Source: Cryptomeria japonica | Taxonomy: Eukaryota > Streptophyta > Pinopsida > Cupressales > Cupressaceae | Direction of reading: 5' to 3' | DNA: 64,000 nt | Assembly (NCBI RefSeq): GCF_030272615.1 | Contig: NC_081406.1 | Span: forward strand, 458,020,072-458,084,071 | Shown: positions 43,643-56,184 of the stretch, one piece after another | How the letters are laid out: each line of letters opens with the position of its first letter | Numbering within the stretch: the stretch's first letter is position 1 | Position numbers and translations under genes: made by a program | Notes under the pieces: generated by a model | What the model was told of the DNA's origin: nothing | The model's input: the letters and a program-made list of their open reading frames with translations, nothing else | Database searches by the model: none

Positions 43643-44620
43643 TTATGGTCTGATAAATTCATCTTCTAGTCCATAGTCGTATGATTTGATCTGATTACTA
43701 TCTTCCTCATACACCTTAACATTTATGCTCTCCATTCTCCTATTCAATATTTTGTTATATCTATATGTTTTACTCTTAGTAGAATAACCAAAAAATATTT
43801 CTTCATCACTTCTAGGATCAAATTTTCCTAATGCGTCATCTCTTCTAATGTAGCATTTACTTCCAAAAATTCTGAAATATCTAATAGTAGGAGTATGACC
43901 AAACCATAATTCATAAGGAGTCTTACCGGTATCACCTTTTATGTGTACTCTATTGAAAGTGTATACCTTAGTATTGATAGCTTCCATCCAATAGATATCA
44001 AGCAATTTAGCTTCAATCATCATTGTCCTTGTAGTATCCAATATGGTTATATTCTTTCTTTCCACTAATCCATTATGTTGAGGAGTTCTAGGTGCAGAAA
44101 GTTGTCTTTTGATTCCGTTCTTTCCAAAAAAGTTGTTAAACTCACTGGATGTAAACTCACCGCCTTGATCTGATCTTAAACACTTTATCTTCAGTCCTGT
44201 CTCAGTCTCAATAATAGCTTTGAAGACTTTAAATTTCTCAAGCACTTCTGATTTTTCTTTTAAAAATGCAACCCACGTCATTCTAGAATAGTCATCATTA
44301 AGTAACATATATATCTATCACCTTGAAAAAATTTAGTCCTTGTCAGTCCACACAGATCAATATGAATAAGATCAAGAATTTCATTTGATTTATTATGTAT
44401 TCTTCTGAAAGAAGTTCTAACTCGCTTACCCATTTGACATTCTCTACATACAGGATTAAGAGGTTTAACAATCTTGGGTGAATCTATGACATCCTATGTT
44501 GAACTGATCTTCACAATGCAATCAAAATTTACACGACACATCCTCTTATGCCAAACCAGCTTTCATCAATCTAAGAAATCAAACAAGCCTTCTCACCGGA
44601 GTTTAAATGAAGGATTTTTC
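43643..44620 (-). pseudogene. Copia H integrase
   Basis: The core from LLNDDYSRMTWVAFLKEKSE through KIKCLRSDQGGEFTSSEFNNFFGKNGIKRQLSAPRTPQHNGLVERKN to FGYSTKSKTYR is open for 221 codons. The zinc-binding part upstream (CVKISST-like, CRECQMGKRVRTSF) is visible with a few breaks near 44310-44600. Confidence 0.83.
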
Positions 44621-44627
44621 CTTTGGT

Positions 44628-44960
44628 CTAGGTTTCGGAAGCAATTTCCAATCCAGATCTATTGATGATCTTGCATTTTCCATTCTTGAATTGCAAATAA
44701 AATCCTCTATCCACCATCTGACCTACACTTAAAAGGCTTTTCTTTAAGCCTTCAACATAGTAAACATTATTAGTATTAGTCTTACCATCTAATGATATTG
44801 TTCCTTTGACTTTCATCCTACATGCCTTGTTGTCTCCAAATCTGACTAGTTCTCCGTCAAATTCTTGCAGTGTTAAAAAATTTCTATTGTCACCGGTCAT
44901 GTGATCTGAGCAGCCACTGTCTATAACCCATTCATCATTTTCTTTAATTTTAGCAGCTAA
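44628..44960 (-). pseudogene. Copia H protease region
   Basis: NDEWVIDSGCSDHMTGDNRNFL retains the catalytic D-S-G, unlike A and B. It continues with GTISLDGKTNTNNVYYVEGLKKSLLSVGQMVDRG to a stop at 44628. Confidence 0.8.
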
Positions 44961-45029
44961 AGATTTCTCGTCAATATGAGTTGGTTCAATGACAAGTCTA
45001 GGAGAATCATCCTTGATAACAATAAAGAC

Positions 45030-46107
45030 TCAATCTTTACTGGAGCTTCCATTATTGGTTTCACTTATGGGTTCATCATTGTCATCATCAGTAATGCCAA
45101 AATCATCATAACCAACATAATAACATGATTTATCCTTATTCCTTCTAAGTCTAGGTCTACTCTGATATTCTAGATTAGGCTTATAACTCCACACAAATCT
45201 TTCATGATTCCTAGCAGCTCTTTCAGGACATCTAGAAGAAAAATGAACAATATTCTTGCATGAAAAAAATTTAAAAGGGACTTTTCCTTCATAGTTACTT
45301 CCATCCGGTCCCTTAGGAATTCTTCTAGCAATCAGGGTTTCCAACTCTTCAAGTTCTTGCTCTTCTCTTTCAATGTCCTCCAAATATTTAGCATACAACT
45401 CCTTCCAATCTATCTTCTACTTACTGGAGGCAAATGCTTTAAATGCATTTTCAGTTTTAGTAGCACTTCAAACTCCAAGTTCCTCAAGCTCAAAAGTAGT
45501 CAATTTGCCAAGTAATGTATCTCTAGTAAAAAGGGAACCTGACATTGTTTGGAGTTCATTAATTACGACAACCTTCATCTTTTAAGCCAAAGGTAGAACT
45601 CTCAAAATCTTTGACACAACCTCATCCTTACTAACTGATCCATCACAACATTTGATTCCCATGACAATTTCATTTATTCTATCCATGAAAGAACTAATCT
45701 TCTCATCTTCCTTCATCTTCAAAGTTTCATATCTCACCTAGAAACCTTCAAGTTTTGCAATCTTTACTACTTGGTCACCTTCATAAATATTTTCAAGCTT
45801 AAACCAAATCTACTTTGCATTCTCCAACTCTATGACATTCAATAGCTTTTCATCAGATAGGGCACTCAACAATGCTTATTTTTCTCTAACAACATTTCTA
45901 TCTCTTTTGTTCATCAGCAGATGTTGGTGTTCCAGAATCAGGATCATGAGGTATATACCATTTCTCCATTATCTCCCAAACTCCATTTCCAATACATCTC
46001 AAATGAATCTTCATTCGCTCCTTCCATATTTTATAATTTGTACCATCAAATCTAGGACTCCCCTTCTGATAGAGGTTGAATGTAGAACTTGATGCTAATG
46101 CCATCAA
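45030..46107 (-). pseudogene. Copia H gag
   Basis: The ATG at 46107 or 46104 (MMALASSSTF) lies about 50 nt after the primer site. FDGTNYKIWKERMKIHLRCIG is the Gag signature. The middle part (45400-45890) has several stops. The C-terminal piece KYLEDIEREEQELEELETLIARRIPKGPDGSNYEGK ends in a knuckle FFSCKNIVHFSSRC that lacks its first Cys. Confidence 0.8.
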
Positions 46108-46146
46108 ATCTCCTCAACCAGTAAAGATTCTACAAAGATGACCTTT

Positions 46147-46159
46147 CTCTAATACCAAT
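46147..46159 (-). promoter_or_regulatory. Primer binding site of copia H
   Basis: On the minus strand the LTR end ATTCCAACA is followed by ATTGGTATTAGAG, one base from the initiator-Met site. Confidence 0.8.
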
Positions 46160-46449
46160 TGTTGGAATGAAATTATATTGGTAGAAAACTGAGAGGGGGG
46201 TGAATCAAGTTTCTCACAAGTATGGTAGTTAATGCAAATTATAAGATTTATACCAAAGAACAACACAATGAAAGATAAAGCATGAAAGAATAGTAAACAT
46301 GACACCAATATTTTGACATGGAAAACCCGGTAAAGGGAAAAAACATGGTGGTAAACCCTACCCACAACTAGATAATACTTTGGCATTAGTATGTGAAATA
46401 ATTACAATGTGGATTACACTTGCAATCAGGCCAAGAGCCTAGAGCTCAT
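46160..46449 (-). repeat. 5' LTR of copia H, U5-side part
   Basis: On the minus strand this is the 3' end of the LTR, with U5 arms at 46183-46192 and 46205-46214 (9 of 10 pairs including one G-U). It stops at CTCAT (46445-46449), where the composite insertion begins. The remainder is probably 50615-50746. Confidence 0.75.
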
Positions 46450-48160
46450 TGTTGGCATTGTATTTTCATTGATGTCAACTGGTATGTATAACATGTCACT
46501 AGTATGGCTGGTTACCGGTATGCAAGGTGAATGTAGGATGCAAGAAGGAGATGTTACCAGCATGGATGTTCACCGGTAACTCAACATGACCACCGGTAAG
46601 AAAGCATAATACAACAGAGAAGAGTGTAATCCATCGTAGGCATGATTATAAGGATGTGCATTAATGACATATTTTACTCAAGGATAGTACCAGTATGAAG
46701 GAAAGTGTAATATCACCAATAAATAGACTTAGTGGAAGAATTGGTGTGTCTGATGAAAAGTCAAGTTGAACCACCGACATAATAGAGGAAAGAAGGCATG
46801 AAGGATAACCGATAAGGTGACATGTATCGACATGGTTAGTGAACCGGTGAGAAAGCACTCATAATATTTCCTAGTTGGTGAATGAATCTAAACCAACTTA
46901 GTGGACTGAATAGAGGTGGATGCCAATAAGGATGACAGGTGGATACCAAGTGGCAAGCATCCAGAGGTTGGTGAAGTGTCCATCAACGTGGTAAGTGATG
47001 AGCAGGTCATCTTTAAATAAGGAACTTGTAAATCAAGGGTCAATGACAAAAGATGTGCGGCTCAAGGATGATCAAGATGTAGAATATTTTTTATGTAAAC
47101 CAAGCAAAACAATCCAATCTTCATTCTCATTGGTTGAAGGAAGCAACTTAGGCATTAATGGTGATTGACATAGCAAAGTCAAAAAATAAGTTGCAGATTG
47201 CTTAATATAGAAAGTGTGTATAGATGTCATAAGAAAAATGGTAGTGATGTTTGATCTACTACAGATCATCAATCGAAGAGATGAGATCCAATCAGATTTG
47301 ATACAGATTGAGTTGTTGGAGAAAATCCCTAGTGCGCCACTGTTTGAACTCTAGTCTTGGTGGGAAAGCCAAGTACAAATATGCAGACCAAAAATGAAAG
47401 AAGATGATGCTAGATGTCGGAAAAGACAAAGTAACTGAGAGAGAAAAGAGTGATTAAAGAGAAGATCAAAAGCATATAAGTGTTGGAGTTGATTGAAAGA
47501 AAAGTAGAACTGGTAAGATGGTTTATCAGAGGTTTTACCAATAAGATTAGAGAAACCAACAAGATACCAAAAAGGATAAAATTTGTGTGAACTGGGAAGG
47601 GAGATTCAGGAAGAAAGTTGTTGAAGGTGAAGGAGAAAAGAGAGTGTACCGGTGGAGGTCATGCAAGCCAAAATGAGGGCAAAAAGGATATAAATAGAGG
47701 ACAGTGAACCAGTAGAGAACTTAGAAGAGGAGAATTGGTAGAGAAGAGTTAAATTGGTGACATATTTAGATTGCAAGTGTTACAAAACTTATTTGTAACA
47801 AGACTATAACTATTGTATTGTTTATAATCATTATTGTCATTGAGTTGGAGCTTGTTGCAGGGGTTGTTGCTCCTTGGGTTGGTTCCCTAAATATTGTAAC
47901 TATGTTTATTGTGAGGCTATATTGGAGCAGTAGAATCCAATAGAATTTGTCACCGAGGTTTTCCCCACATTAGGTTTTTCTCTTATATCCGATGTTATGT
48001 GTTGTGTGTCCTTGTGTGTTTGCATTTGATCACTTTCCTTATCTCACCATTATATCCTCCTTCTGTTTGCTTTGCTAACCGGTACCAAGATTTAGATTTA
48101 AAAGGTTTATAATATTGGGAACCACTGATTGACCCCCCTCTCAGTGGTACATTGTGTTCA
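46450..48160 (+). repeat. Plus-strand LTR of the composite (element I)
   Basis: It is 1711 bp, TGTTGGCATTGT to GTGTTCA. A TATA box TATAAATA lies at 47689-47696. The U5 stem is perfect: ACCACTGA (48121-48128) with TCAGTGGT (48141-48148). It is followed by a primer site ATTAGTATCAGAGC starting at 48164. Confidence 0.83.
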
Positions 48161-49082
48161 AAAATTAGTATCAGAGCAAGAAATGAGTTCTCCTCCTCTT
48201 CTAAAGCTCCCATGTTTTATGGAACCAACTATGCTTTTTGGTGCAGAATAATGGAAACATATCTGTCCTCTCTAGGATTTGATGTTTGGATGTCTATAAA
48301 GAATCAGTATATTGTCCCTAGTGTTCCTTCCACTAACTTGGATTATAAGAAGGAGTATGAGAACAATGCAAAGGCTAAACATGTTCTTCTCAGTACACTA
48401 TCCAATAATGAGTTTGTTATGGTTATGCACTACTCATCTACCAAGGAGACTTGGGATAAATTATAGAGATTATTTGAAGGAGATGCCAAAGTCAAGGAGG
48501 CCAAGCTACAATCACTAAGAGGTCATCTTGAAGGATTGAAGATAAAAGATGAAGAAAAGATTGCAGATTATCTTTATAGGGTAGATGAAACTGTGAGCGC
48601 CATTAGGGAACTTGGAGAAGAGGTTGTTGATGAAGTTACTATCAAAAAGGTACTTAGATCACTCACATCTAATTATGATACTAAGGTTTCTGCTATATAT
48701 GAAGCCAAGGATCTAAAAAACCTTCACAATAGATGAGCTATTTGGCTCCTTAATTGCTTATGAGATGAGGACAACCAGAGAAGGATCTTCAAGGAAAGAA
48801 GTTGCTTTCAAATCCATCAAAAAGGGAAAGGAAGAGGTTTCTCATAAAGGATCTAGTGAAGACTCGGATGTAGAGGTAGCAAACATTGTTAGAAATCTCA
48901 AGAGAGGATCTGGTAAGTATAAAGGAAAGTTGCCACTCAAATGGTTCAACTATGGTAAAATATGACACTTTGCTACAAAATGTCCCTATAATGAAACTGA
49001 TGGAGATAAGAAAAGGATCTCTAGAAGATCTTTCATTAAAGACAAAGAGAAGAAAGTTTACTAGCAACGAAGAAAAAATTGT
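48161..49082 (+). pseudogene. Element I gag remnant
   Basis: The primer-site region leads into a copia Gag: APMFYGTNYAFWCRIMETYLSSLGFDVW, then AKHVLLSTLSNNEFVMVMHYSSTKETWDKL (UBN2-type), then KIADYLYRVDETVSAIRELGEEVVDEVTIKKVLRSL. A start codon is not conserved after the primer site. Stops lie at about 48464 and 48734, a frameshift follows, and the zinc knuckle near 48945-48990 is destroyed. The gag is cut at 49082 by the inverted LTR; no pol is present. Confidence 0.75.
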
Positions 49083-50609
49083 TGAACACAATGTACCATT
49101 GGGAGGGGGGTGAATCTGTGGTTCCCAATATTCTAAAACTTTTAAACCAAACTCTTGGTACCAGTTAGCAAATCAGGAACAAGGAGGATATACCAGTGAG
49201 CTAAGGAAAGAGATCAAATGGAAACACACAAAGATACTCAACACATAACACTAGATATACGAGGAAAACCCAATGTGGGAAAACCCTCGGTGAGAAATGT
49301 TGTTGGAGACTACTGCTCCGATACAACCTCACAATAAGCACTGATTACAAAGTTTAGGGCACCAACCCAAGGAGAACCAACCCTTGCATCGAGCTCCAAA
49401 CTAGTGATGTACTAAAGATCAGATTAATACAATAGTTTTAATCTTGTTACAAATGAGTTTTGTAACTCTTACAATGAAAAACTTCACCAATTTAACTCTT
49501 CTCAATCGGTTCTCCCTTTCTCAGTTCTCTGTCGGTTCTCTATTCTTTGTTTATACCTTTTTCTGCCCATATTTTATCTTGCATAGCCTTCACTGGTACA
49601 CTCTCTTATCTCCTTCATCTTCCGCAAATTTCTTCCTGAATCCCCCTTGTTAGTTTAAACAATTGTAGTTCTATTTGGCAGCTTGCTGATTGCTCTAACC
49701 TTGTCGGTAAAACCTCTGATAAACCTTCTATCGGTTCTACCTCTCTGTCAAAAAATCCAAGACTCAGATGATTTTGATCTTCTCTCTAACCACTCTCTGC
49801 TCTCTCAGTTACTCTATTTTTGTTGGCATCAGGCATCATCATCTTCAGTCTTTAGTCTACATATTTATACTTGATTATTCCCATCAACACCTAGATTCAA
49901 ACTAGGCATGTTAGGGTTTTTTGTCCATCGAGTATGTCTGTATTAAATCTAATCAGATCTCCTCTCCTTGATTGATGATTTGCATTAGATAAAACACCAC
50001 CACCATTTCTGATGACTTCTATACACGCTTTCTATCTTTAGCAACTTGCAACTTATTTTTCTAGCCTTTCTCTATCATTCACCATTAATGCCTCTGGTAT
50101 TTCCTTCAACCATCGAGCACAAATATCGAATTGTCCTACTTGATTTATCTCACCAAAAACCTTCTACATCATGATCCACCTCAAGCCACACTTCTTCTGT
50201 CATTGACCTGTGAATCACAGGTTCTTTATTTAAAGTTGACTTGCTCATCACCTATCACATCAATGGACGGTTTTCCTACCACTGCATGCCTGCCACATGG
50301 AACCTACATGTCATCCTCAGACACCATCCAACTAAACCCAGTCTTCTATGTTGATTTCAGTTCATTCACTGACCAAGACACATGACTGGTGTTTTACCGG
50401 CTCATATACCCTACTGATAGTTCATATTGACTTGGAATTCTTCTGGTTTTGTGTCCATACTTCATGTGATCCAGCAATCATTCACTATGTTGGTTTCTCT
50501 TCTTCATGTCCATACATGCTCACTGATGGATCTCCTTATTGCATCTTCATACTGGTAACATACCTAACAATTGTCATTTCATACCGGTTTCCAATATTGT
50601 CAATTGACA
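49083..50609 (-). repeat. Minus-strand LTR of the composite (J)
   Basis: On the minus strand it runs TGTCAATTGAC to GTGTTCA (1527 bp). It parallels 46450-48160: both share GTACATTGTGTTCA ends, the C-rich U5 loop, and words such as GTTTATCAGAGGTTTTACC. The U5 stem is decayed (49095-49102 with 49115-49122). No primer site follows its end; the antisense of the I gag does. Confidence 0.75.
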
Positions 50610-50614
50610 CTCAT

Positions 50615-50746
50615 TGGATTCATATGCGGTCATTGAAGGCAGCAAGATTCTATAAAAGGCATACACTAGGATTGGAGGCATACATCGGTAGATACCAGCA
50701 TTGGAGTAATCAAGGTCATAACTAGCACCGACACCGACATCCAACA
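50615..50746 (-). repeat. 5' LTR of copia H, U3-side part (probable)
   Basis: On the minus strand it would begin TGTTGGATGTCGGTG (ending at 50746 on the plus strand) and run into the insertion point. The join gives CAATGAGCTCTAGGC, a word seen in other LTRs at this place. The LTR would be only about 420 bp, so part of U3 may be deleted. Confidence 0.5.
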
Positions 50747-51410
50747 CTTATGTGAAGCCGACATCAATCTGGGATCTGAAAAGTTTTATTTAATCATTTT
50801 ATAATTATTTTATAGGGTTGGCATTGAATATATTTTGTAATGTATTTTAATTTGACATAAGGCATATTGTTTGTAAAGGGTATATAAGTCAGTTTATTAG
50901 GTCATTGTGATATAGAAGAGTGTGTAGGACAAGGAAGCAAAATAGTGTGATGCTAAGGACATGTATATAGATCATTTGTATGTGAAAGTAATATCATGCA
51001 ATGATCAGTAGATGGTTTGTAAAGCATTCTTCGAGAAAATGAGATATCGGTAAAAGGGTTTAAGAACTAGTATAGAAAAGAGCTATAACTGAAACTCTTT
51101 TTGGCATAGCAAATGCATTTTGTCAGCGCACCATTCTTGTTTTATCTCAGCAGAAGCTTGGAGTCAGTGAGACTTTTTTTGTGTTAAGCAGTGTGCCTTC
51201 CTGCATGTGCAGGCCCCCATACTATGCAATATCTTTCAAATGGCCAGTGAATTGATATTGTGGGTCATAAATCCCACCATGGTTTTTCCTCTGAGTTTTT
51301 CCATGTATAAATTCTGTGTGTTATGATTTTCATTCATGTGGCTTGTTTATTTACTTCATGTTATATGTTTCTTCATTTACCGGTTTATATGTGTATGTTG
51401 TAATCACTTG
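50747..51410 (+). repeat. LTR fragment related to the D LTR
   Basis: It shares with the D LTR the words CTTCCTGCATGTGCAGGCCCC, GGCCAGTGAATTGATATTGT and GGGTCATAAATCCCAC in the same order (compare 16668-16755). Its start and its C-rich end are missing, so both ends are truncated. Confidence 0.65.
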
Positions 51411-51990
51411 ATCTCCCCCTATGTCCAACATATGGTCCAAGAGATAGGAGATTTTACAATGAACTCCCCATGAACCATAGATATTCATACACATTTAAGT
51501 GCATGAAACAGGTGATACCACTCCTAACTTGTGTCTCAGATACTCAAAACTCTTTAGTGGTAGAGGCTTGGTGAAGATATCAACCACTTGTTTACCTATA
51601 GGGACATACTCTACCTTGACTTCATAGATCTGTCACCTCTCTGGGAAAATGATATTTGATGGAAATATGCTTTATCCTTGAGTGCATAACTAGATTCTTT
51701 GATATGTTAATTACACTAGAATTGTCACACTGGATGGAAATAGGGTCAGACATCTCTACCTGAATATCTTGAGGGTCTTCTTCATCCATAGCACCTGAGA
51801 ATAGGATGTGGAAGCAACAATATATTATGCCTCAGTAGTAGATAGAGAAACTGAATCCTGCTTCTTACTGTGGCATGACCAACCAATTACCTAGGAGGAA
51901 TGCACCACCACTTGTTCTCTTATGGTCATCAATGCAGCCTACCAAATCAGCATCAGTGTAGGCATCCAAGATAAGAACCATAAAAATCAT
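51411..51990 (-). pseudogene. Copia K fragment: RNase H end and polypurine tract
   Basis: On the minus strand it reads DAYTDADLVGCIDDHKRTSGGAFLLGNWLV, then PISIQCDNSSVINISKNLVMHSRIKHISIKYHF with frame breaks, then a diverged C-terminus (QASTTKEF) and a polypurine tract CATAGGGGGAGA (complement of about 51412-51423). RT and upstream parts are absent. It differs from the A/B/C/H family, so it is another copia lineage. Confidence 0.7.
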
Positions 51991-53178
51991 AAAATATCTT
52001 GAAAAAAGCCTAAAAATTAAAACATTCATAAAAAGCCTAAAAAAACCATAAACATCCAAAAATATGTAATAAACATTGTGAATACACGAACACTTAAGAC
52101 AAGCATGCAGTTTTGCACTTCAACGAATTCATGACATGACGAGATTATGATTGAGCAAACATAAAAACATCCGATCGACTTATTAAAACTAAACACATTA
52201 ACTGTGAACAAAAGAAACATTCGGCATGAAACATATTGTTTGGTTGTTTGCCTATTTTCTCTTGATTGTTTCTAATTTTCTTTTTTGGTGACATATCTTT
52301 TAGCTTTTCCAAGATGTCTCTGACTAGAGATTTTATCTCCAGGATGTCATTGACTATAAAGGCGAGGATGGGGCATGTTCACTTGTTTGCTGCTTGTGGG
52401 ATATTCCTTAGGAATATGATGACACGTCTTAGGGCATGATCACTTAAGATCATCAAGGACATATTAGTTTGATACACACTGAGGCATTGAGTTATTGTTT
52501 GATATATTTTCTTTCTCGTAATTGGTGTGACTGATTCATTTGGGTCTAATTGATATCCAAATGATTTTTTGCCTTTTGCTATAATAAGATCGATGATGAT
52601 ACAAGCACTTAGAAAGCACAAGAATTCTCATCACTTTCATATCCTCTTTCTCATCATTCTTCATAATCATTACTTTTCTCTTCTCATCCTCCTTCTCATC
52701 TATCTTTTTCATCATTTCTTTCATCATCTTCTTCATTCTTCTTACTCTAGTGTGGTCAATCAAACACTTTATCTAATTGATGCAATGTCTTTGAATCTTT
52801 AATCTCTTTATCAACCACCTTGCTTCTTGCAATCTCAATGCCCTGGATTAATCAATCAATCATTGGATCACCTTATCTTGCAGTAGCATCAATCCCTATC
52901 AACTTAACTAGCTTAGTTAGCTTAATCATCTTATCAATTTGACTATATTGTTCATTTCAATGAATTGTTCAATTACACCTCATCAACTGTGCATTTCTAT
53001 TAAATGTACATCTCAATCTAATCACTTGTGCAATATCAATCATCCAATACTCTCTCTTGTGATCTATTGAGAGATCAATCTCCATCATTATGTTCGATCA
53101 ATCTCTCGACGAGGCATAGCCAATCAATCATTTTCCTTACCAGGACACCTCTGGGGCATATATCAGTTGATCATTTTC
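51991..53178. other. No gene seen; pyrimidine-rich tract
   Basis: AT-rich DNA with a strongly biased TCATC/TTCTTC tract at about 52620-52745. It may be the internal 3' noncoding part of the gypsy-like element P whose polypurine tract follows. Confidence 0.45.
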
Positions 53179-53223
53179 TTTGAAACAATGCGACAAGCTG
53201 CATTGTCTCAAAGAGGGGCAAAA
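53179..53223 (+). promoter_or_regulatory. Hairpin and polypurine tract of gypsy-like element P
   Basis: TTTGAAACAATGC (53179-53191) pairs with GCATTGTCTCAAA (53200-53212), 12 of 13 positions around an 8-base loop. The right arm runs into the polypurine tract AAGAGGGGCAAAA (53211-53223), which abuts the LTR start TGTAGACAC. Confidence 0.7.
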
Positions 53224-54290
53224 TGTAGACACATAAAAATTTCCATTAATTTGTCCTCATTTAATTTTAAATTTCTCCGAACATCGGCTGAGTCCTTATT
53301 ATTACATTATTATTTCTCCATAATTCATTATTCATAATTTCCATCTTTTATTATATTATTATTAATATCTTATCTTTTATCCATTAAATTTATTAAATAA
53401 AATATCATATCATATTCATGCATACACCTTCATCCATTCACGTTATACACATTTCTTTATTTATTTAATAAAACCCTTAAATATCTCCTCCTACCACTTA
53501 CCATTTCCCATTTACCACTCATCTTCCCTATACCACTCATCTTGCATTATCCCATATTCATCTGACAACATGAACTCGCTAGGAGACAATCTATTTAAAG
53601 AAGGCCCCCTCTCTTATTTGGGAATCTCATCTTTATGCATTGAACTTATGTCAATTTGCATCCCATTATCTTAACATCTTATCCACTATCTTTGCATTCT
53701 CAAATCTTGATTTCCTCATAGCTTTTTGCATAAGTGCTTCTGAGAGAATATATATTAAATGTAAAATCTTGGGGAATAGGAGTGCAATGGAGTGGATTTT
53801 TGTTGCATGCATGTGTGTTTTAGCTTATATATTTGCATTTGCATGTGTGTGTTTTGCAGGTACTTCATTGTTGGATGTTGGAAGATTGAATCTTGTATTC
53901 AATCCATTTCCTCCATCTACACTTATAAATATCCCCCACTTTGGAGCACAAAGGATCCCATCTCATATTAATTTAGGCATTGTTACTATAGGCATATCCA
54001 TTCTAGAATATCATTTGAGCATTGTTATTATAGGAAATTTCATCTTAGATCTAGTTTAATTTGATCATTTTCTAGCTTAATTGCATCAACATCATAGTTT
54101 AATCATGCATATCATTAGCTTAATTATACTCTTGGATCAATCTATCATAATCAGTCTCATCTAGCTTTCATATCATCATCATTTCAAATCCTTCATCTAC
54201 GTGTAGTCAAGTCACTGGGATTGCTTATCCAAATCTGAGAGCAAATCCATACTCGCATCTCTTAGGAGGCGATAGGTCTCTTTGTCATGG
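53224..54290 (+). repeat. LTR of gypsy-like element P (right end uncertain)
   Basis: Starts TGTAGACACATAAAAATTT directly after the polypurine tract. It contains GTGTGTGTTTTGCAG near 53848, similar in place to the F LTR word GTGTGTAGGTTGCAG. No primer site or CA end could be fixed, because the minus-strand element L begins somewhere before 54409. Confidence 0.45.
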
Positions 54291-54408
54291 TTTATCTTTT
54301 GTTTGATTTCAATTTGCCAGCCATGCTTGTAATGATCTATGGAGTGTTTGTTTTGCAGCTGCAGCTACCCTACTTCACATGCACGACAATATCTATTACC
54401 ATATTTGC

Positions 54409-56179
54409 TTATTCAGATGTTTTTGGTACTATATTGCTAGATGATTTTGTGTTAGTTTCTTGTAGAAGTTGCCTCATATCTTCACCATCTGATTCCATAC
54501 TAGGATATGTTGGTGCTCTCCTACTTCTTTGAGATGAAGAGGGAAATACTCGTATTGTTAATAAATTATGAGGTATGTATTTTGAGGGTATCCTAGGCTT
54601 GTTTAGTATATCTAGTGTACGTTGCCTTGCCTTTGTTATCTTTGGTACATGTTTATATCCCAAACCTTGATTATTTGGGTTTTCATGTGGTAAAATAGGT
54701 TCTAATCTACATTGCTTCTTTAATCCCAATCCTATGGTACCATCGTGCCCATGTTTTTGTAGCATCTTGAAACTGTTGCCATATTAGTGTAGAGGTAACC
54801 TAGGTATTGTCATGTCATCTTCTTCTCTATATATCCACTAATTAAAATCTCCCTTTAGAGATTCTTCTTGTAAGTCTCCCCATCTAATGAAAGAGTATGA
54901 ATCTGAGTACTTCGCTATCTCTTTTCCTTTATCTTGCTTCATCAATATGTTCTGAGGCTTCCCAAAAGACCTAGGCAAAAGGGATGATTGTCTGCCATTC
55001 AAGGTACTTGAAATGCAATATTACCCACAACGAACTTCCTTAATTTGTAAAGAAGATGTGGTAGGTGTATTTTATTCTATTTTTGTGACTTTCAACGATT
55101 CCATTTGTAAGTGAAGTGGAGATGTTTGATTGTTTGGTACTTGATTGTCTATGCTTGCCCTTAAATAATTGTAGTGTTGAAAAGGGTTTGGGTCGCCTTG
55201 AACGGTGATCTCAATGCCATTGTATGGGAACTTCACACACTGGTAAAAAGTTGAAGGTACTTCTTGCATGGCATGTATCCATTAACGACCTAATAGAATA
55301 TTGTACCCCAATTCTTTGTTTAGGACTTGAAAGGTGATGTCTGTTGTGACTGGTCCTATTTGTATTGGCAAAGTCACTACACCCTTAGAAGGGTGTTCCT
55401 CGTCATCATAAGCTTTGATATTGATTCTCTTAGTAGAATCAATATAATGTTCAGAATATCCTAAAGCTTTAATCAAATGAAATGTGTGTATGTTAAGGCC
55501 AGCTCCACCATCTATAAGTACTCTTTGAACTTTCTATTGGTCAATCAAAGCTTTCAAGTGTAAGGGATCATTATGCATGGGTCAATATGTAGGTACATCC
55601 TGCTCAGTGAATGCGACGTTTGAAGTTGCCAAGTTTCCAACCATGGAATGGAATGTGTTCTCGTTAATATCTCTGGCAACAACTGAATCTTGTAATGCTT
55701 TGTCAAGGACTGCCTTATGAGCCGGCGAGATGCGCAGTAACTCAAATAATAAAATTTGAGCTAGATTTCGCTTCAACTGATCCACCATATTGTAAATGCT
55801 ATTTGTTGAAGGGGGAATTGAAGTTACCCCTTGCAATGTGACCTTTGATCTTCTAGTGGTGACAACACAATCTTTGCTTGTGGGATTTATTGTGATTGTA
55901 GCCACTATGTCATATACTGCACTAAGTGCGTTTATGGCATAATAAAATGCAACATTAGTATAATTGGCATTATTGTTTTGTGCATTGGAACTAGAAACCT
56001 TTCCTTTGATCTTTGAGGATGGTATGATCTATGTTTGGTGTCTGACTAGAATCCATGGTAATGTCGCCTTGATCAATGACATCTTGTATGAGGTTCTTTA
56101 GTTTGTAGCAACTTGTTGTATTATGACCTTTATTGCGGTGGTATTCACAGAAATCATTGTCATTCCACCAAGCGGGCTT
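54409..56179 (-). pseudogene. Gypsy L gag C-terminus and protease
   Basis: The minus strand first shows a finger CEYHRNKGHNTTSC with KLKNLIQDVIDQG (about 56155-56060), then a stretch of stops. An aspartic protease follows: LIDGGAGLNIHTFHLIKALGYSE (Asp codon at 55510-55512, D-G-G type), ITFQVLNKELGYNILLGR, stop, WIHAMQEVPSTFYQCVKFPYNG. Near 54740 a G-patch-like GTIGLGLKKQCRLEPI segment follows. No RT, RNase H or integrase is found before the P LTR, so L is 3'-truncated or lacks pol as F does. Confidence 0.75.
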
Positions 56180-56184
56180 AAATG

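Larger units (their letters stand above)
46450..50609 (+). mobile_element. Composite with two LTRs in opposite orientation
   Basis: A plus-strand LTR (46450-48160), a decayed gag (48161-49082) and a minus-strand LTR of the same family (49083-50609) lie within CTCAT duplications (46445-46449 and 50610-50614). Both outer ends are U3 ends (TG at the left, CA at the right). The two LTRs agree well near U5 but clearly less in U3, so either the insertion is old or two elements contributed. Confidence 0.6.

Noticed and set aside
53640-54059. 139-codon frame in the P LTR with hydrophobic stretches
   Set aside because: It lies within LTR-like noncoding DNA starting at the TGTAGACAC border. The hydrophobic look comes from T-richness.
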